Part shown: positions 5,358-6,104 of the stretch, one piece after another
Numbering within the stretch: position 1 is the stretch's first letter
Layout: the number at the start of each line of letters is the position of its first letter
Source of the DNA: Candidatus Bipolaricaulota bacterium
GTDB lineage: Bacteria > Bipolaricaulota > Bipolaricaulia > Bipolaricaulales > Bipolaricaulaceae
Assembly (NCBI GenBank): GCA_027027485.1
Contig: JALVLL010000024.1
Location: 1 to 6,104, forward strand
Direction of reading: 5' to 3'
DNA: 6,104 bases
The notes under the pieces: generated by a model
What the model was told of the DNA's origin: nothing
Database searches by the model: none
What the model saw: the letters and a program-made list of their open reading frames with translations, nothing else
Made by a program: the position numbers and the translations under genes

Positions 5358-5840
5358 TTAAAGCTCGATGATTTCCGCTTTAAGGCGCTTTAGATCCACC
5401 AGAGCACAGGTGGGCTTCCCCGAAAGCCACCCCCCACACTCCCCCGGATTCACCACCAGAGGCGGTCCCTGGCGCAGATCCACTTGATGGGTATGCCCAT
5501 AGACGATGAGATCGTATTTCCCCGAAGCCACGAGGGCCTCCAAGGCCCGCGGCTCGTGCATGAGAAGGATCCTACGTCCCCCGAGCTCCACCTCGTAAGG
5601 CCCGAAGTTCATTTCGCCCACGCCCTGAAACCTCTCGCGCAGAAAGAGCTTGTCCCCGTCGTTATTACCGAAAACCCCGATCACGCGCAGCCCAGCTTCC
5701 TGGAACGGGACCACCATGAATGGAGAAACGAAGTCCCCGGCGTGGAGTACCACATCCACCCCGACGTCGACGAAGCGCTTCAGGGCCGCCCGCAGCCTGT
5801 CCATATGGTCATGGGTGTCGGAAACTATTCCCACAAGCAT
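5358..5840 (-). CDS. YfcE/MJ0936-family metallophosphodiesterase
   Basis: This compact 160-residue protein has the full calcineurin-like phosphoesterase motif set: D8-x-H10 (SDTHDH), G35-D36, G58-N-N60-D, H95 (LLMHEP) and G115-H116-T-H118-Q. Two metal ions (Mn or Ni in characterised relatives) would be held by D8, H10, D36, N60, H95, H116 and H118. Length and spacing match the YfcE/MJ0936 group, cytoplasmic phosphodiesterases with activity on model substrates and an unsettled natural one. The start is supported by AGGAG ten bases upstream, lying in the end of the preceding gene. The GGDEF gene ends five bases upstream, so the two are probably co-transcribed. A role in nucleotide-signal turnover would suit that neighbour but is only inference. 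Confidence 0.93.
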   Translation of the reverse strand: MLVGIVSDTHDHMDRLRAALKRFVDVGVDVVLHAGDFVSPFMVVPFQEAGLRVIGVFGNNDGDKLFLRERFQGVGEMNFGPYEVELGGRRILLMHEPRALEALVASGKYDLIVYGHTHQVDLRQGPPLVVNPGECGGWLSGKPTCALVDLKRLKAEIIEL

Positions 5841-5845
5841 GTGCC

Positions 5846-6104
5846 TTATTCTCCTTCTTTATCGCCTTCCTGCAAGGAGTCTTTATCTTTGCGTCGGCCC
5901 CGTTTGGCATAAAGTTCCTCGTCCGCGACCCTAAGGGCTTCGTCTATCTCCGCGCCCTTCGCGGGATCCCACACAGCGATCCCGGCGGTGAAGCCCAGCT
6001 TTATTTCCGGATGGCGCGGATGGGTCCAGGATGCCACCACCCTTGGCAACCGGCCAACCACTACGCGGGCCTCCTCCAACCCCGTTTTGGGCATAAGGAT
6101 CAGG
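5846..6104 (-). CDS. GGDEF domain protein (diguanylate cyclase), C-terminal part
   Basis: The gene enters from beyond the window edge. Visible codons read LILMPKTGLEEA, which in this family directly follows the GGDEF active-site loop. Next come a helix (RVVVGRLPRVVASW), the strand LGFTAGIAVW (equivalent to the conserved SiGiA), and the final ADEELYAKRGRR helix typical of diguanylate cyclases. A charged tail ends the protein (KDKDSLQEGDKEGE). The catalytic loop and any sensor domain lie outside, so I cannot tell whether it makes cyclic di-GMP or is degenerate. The ATG at 6092-6094 is internal, not the start. The stop is five bases before the phosphodiesterase gene, whose ribosome-binding site lies in the last codons here. 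Confidence 0.85.
   Translation of the reverse strand, partial: LILMPKTGLEEARVVVGRLPRVVASWTHPRHPEIKLGFTAGIAVWDPAKGAEIDEALRVADEELYAKRGRRKDKDSLQEGDKEGE

Noticed and set aside
1..6104. Mobile element, CRISPR or integrated element at the tRNA cluster
   Set aside because: No transposase or integrase motif, no regularly spaced repeats, and no duplicated tRNA 3' end that would mark an attachment site.

Overview
The window is bacterial, GC-rich DNA (roughly 60-65% G+C by eye). The case for Bacteria rests on a formyl-methionine initiator tRNA, a full-length bacterial-type alanyl-tRNA synthetase, Shine-Dalgarno sequences of the GGAGGTGA type and a near-consensus sigma-70 promoter. No marker fixes the phylum. 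The very GC-rich tRNA stems and general gene style would suit a thermophilic or deep-branching lineage, but that is a guess.

Layout. Positions 1-212 hold no gene I can recognise, only a short hairpin and an imperfect repeat. A minus-strand gene (213-980) encodes an apparently exported metallo-beta-lactamase-fold hydrolase of the UlaG/COG2220 type. About 120 bp of divergent promoter DNA separates it from alaS (plus strand, 1104-3704). The alaS stop abuts the GTG start of a small VTT/YqaA-type (DedA superfamily) membrane protein (3705-4166) with no gap. A separate plus-strand transcription unit (4245-4838) encodes an unrecognised secreted protein and ends at a strong hairpin terminator (4865-4890).

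The terminator lies between convergent units. On the minus strand, a promoter with TATAAT at 17-nt spacing (5314-5342) drives a five-gene tRNA operon in the order Gly(GCC), Leu(UAA), initiator fMet(CAU), elongator Met(CAU), Ala(CGC). Upstream of it, also on the minus strand, lie a YfcE/MJ0936-type metallophosphodiesterase (5358-5840) and the C-terminal end of a GGDEF diguanylate cyclase domain protein (5846 to the window edge), 5 nt apart and probably co-transcribed.

The theme is translation housekeeping: alaS, a tRNA-Ala carrying the G3:U70 pair that AlaRS reads, and initiator and elongator Met tRNAs. Signalling, membrane and envelope genes are mixed in. I see no mobile element, CRISPR array, toxin-antitoxin pair or defence system, and no convincing undescribed system. 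The most distinctive details are an A1:A72 mismatch in the initiator tRNA in place of the usual C1:A72, a 2-nt spacer between tRNA-Leu and tRNA-fMet, mixed encoding of CCA ends within one operon, and a possibly leaderless alaS start.
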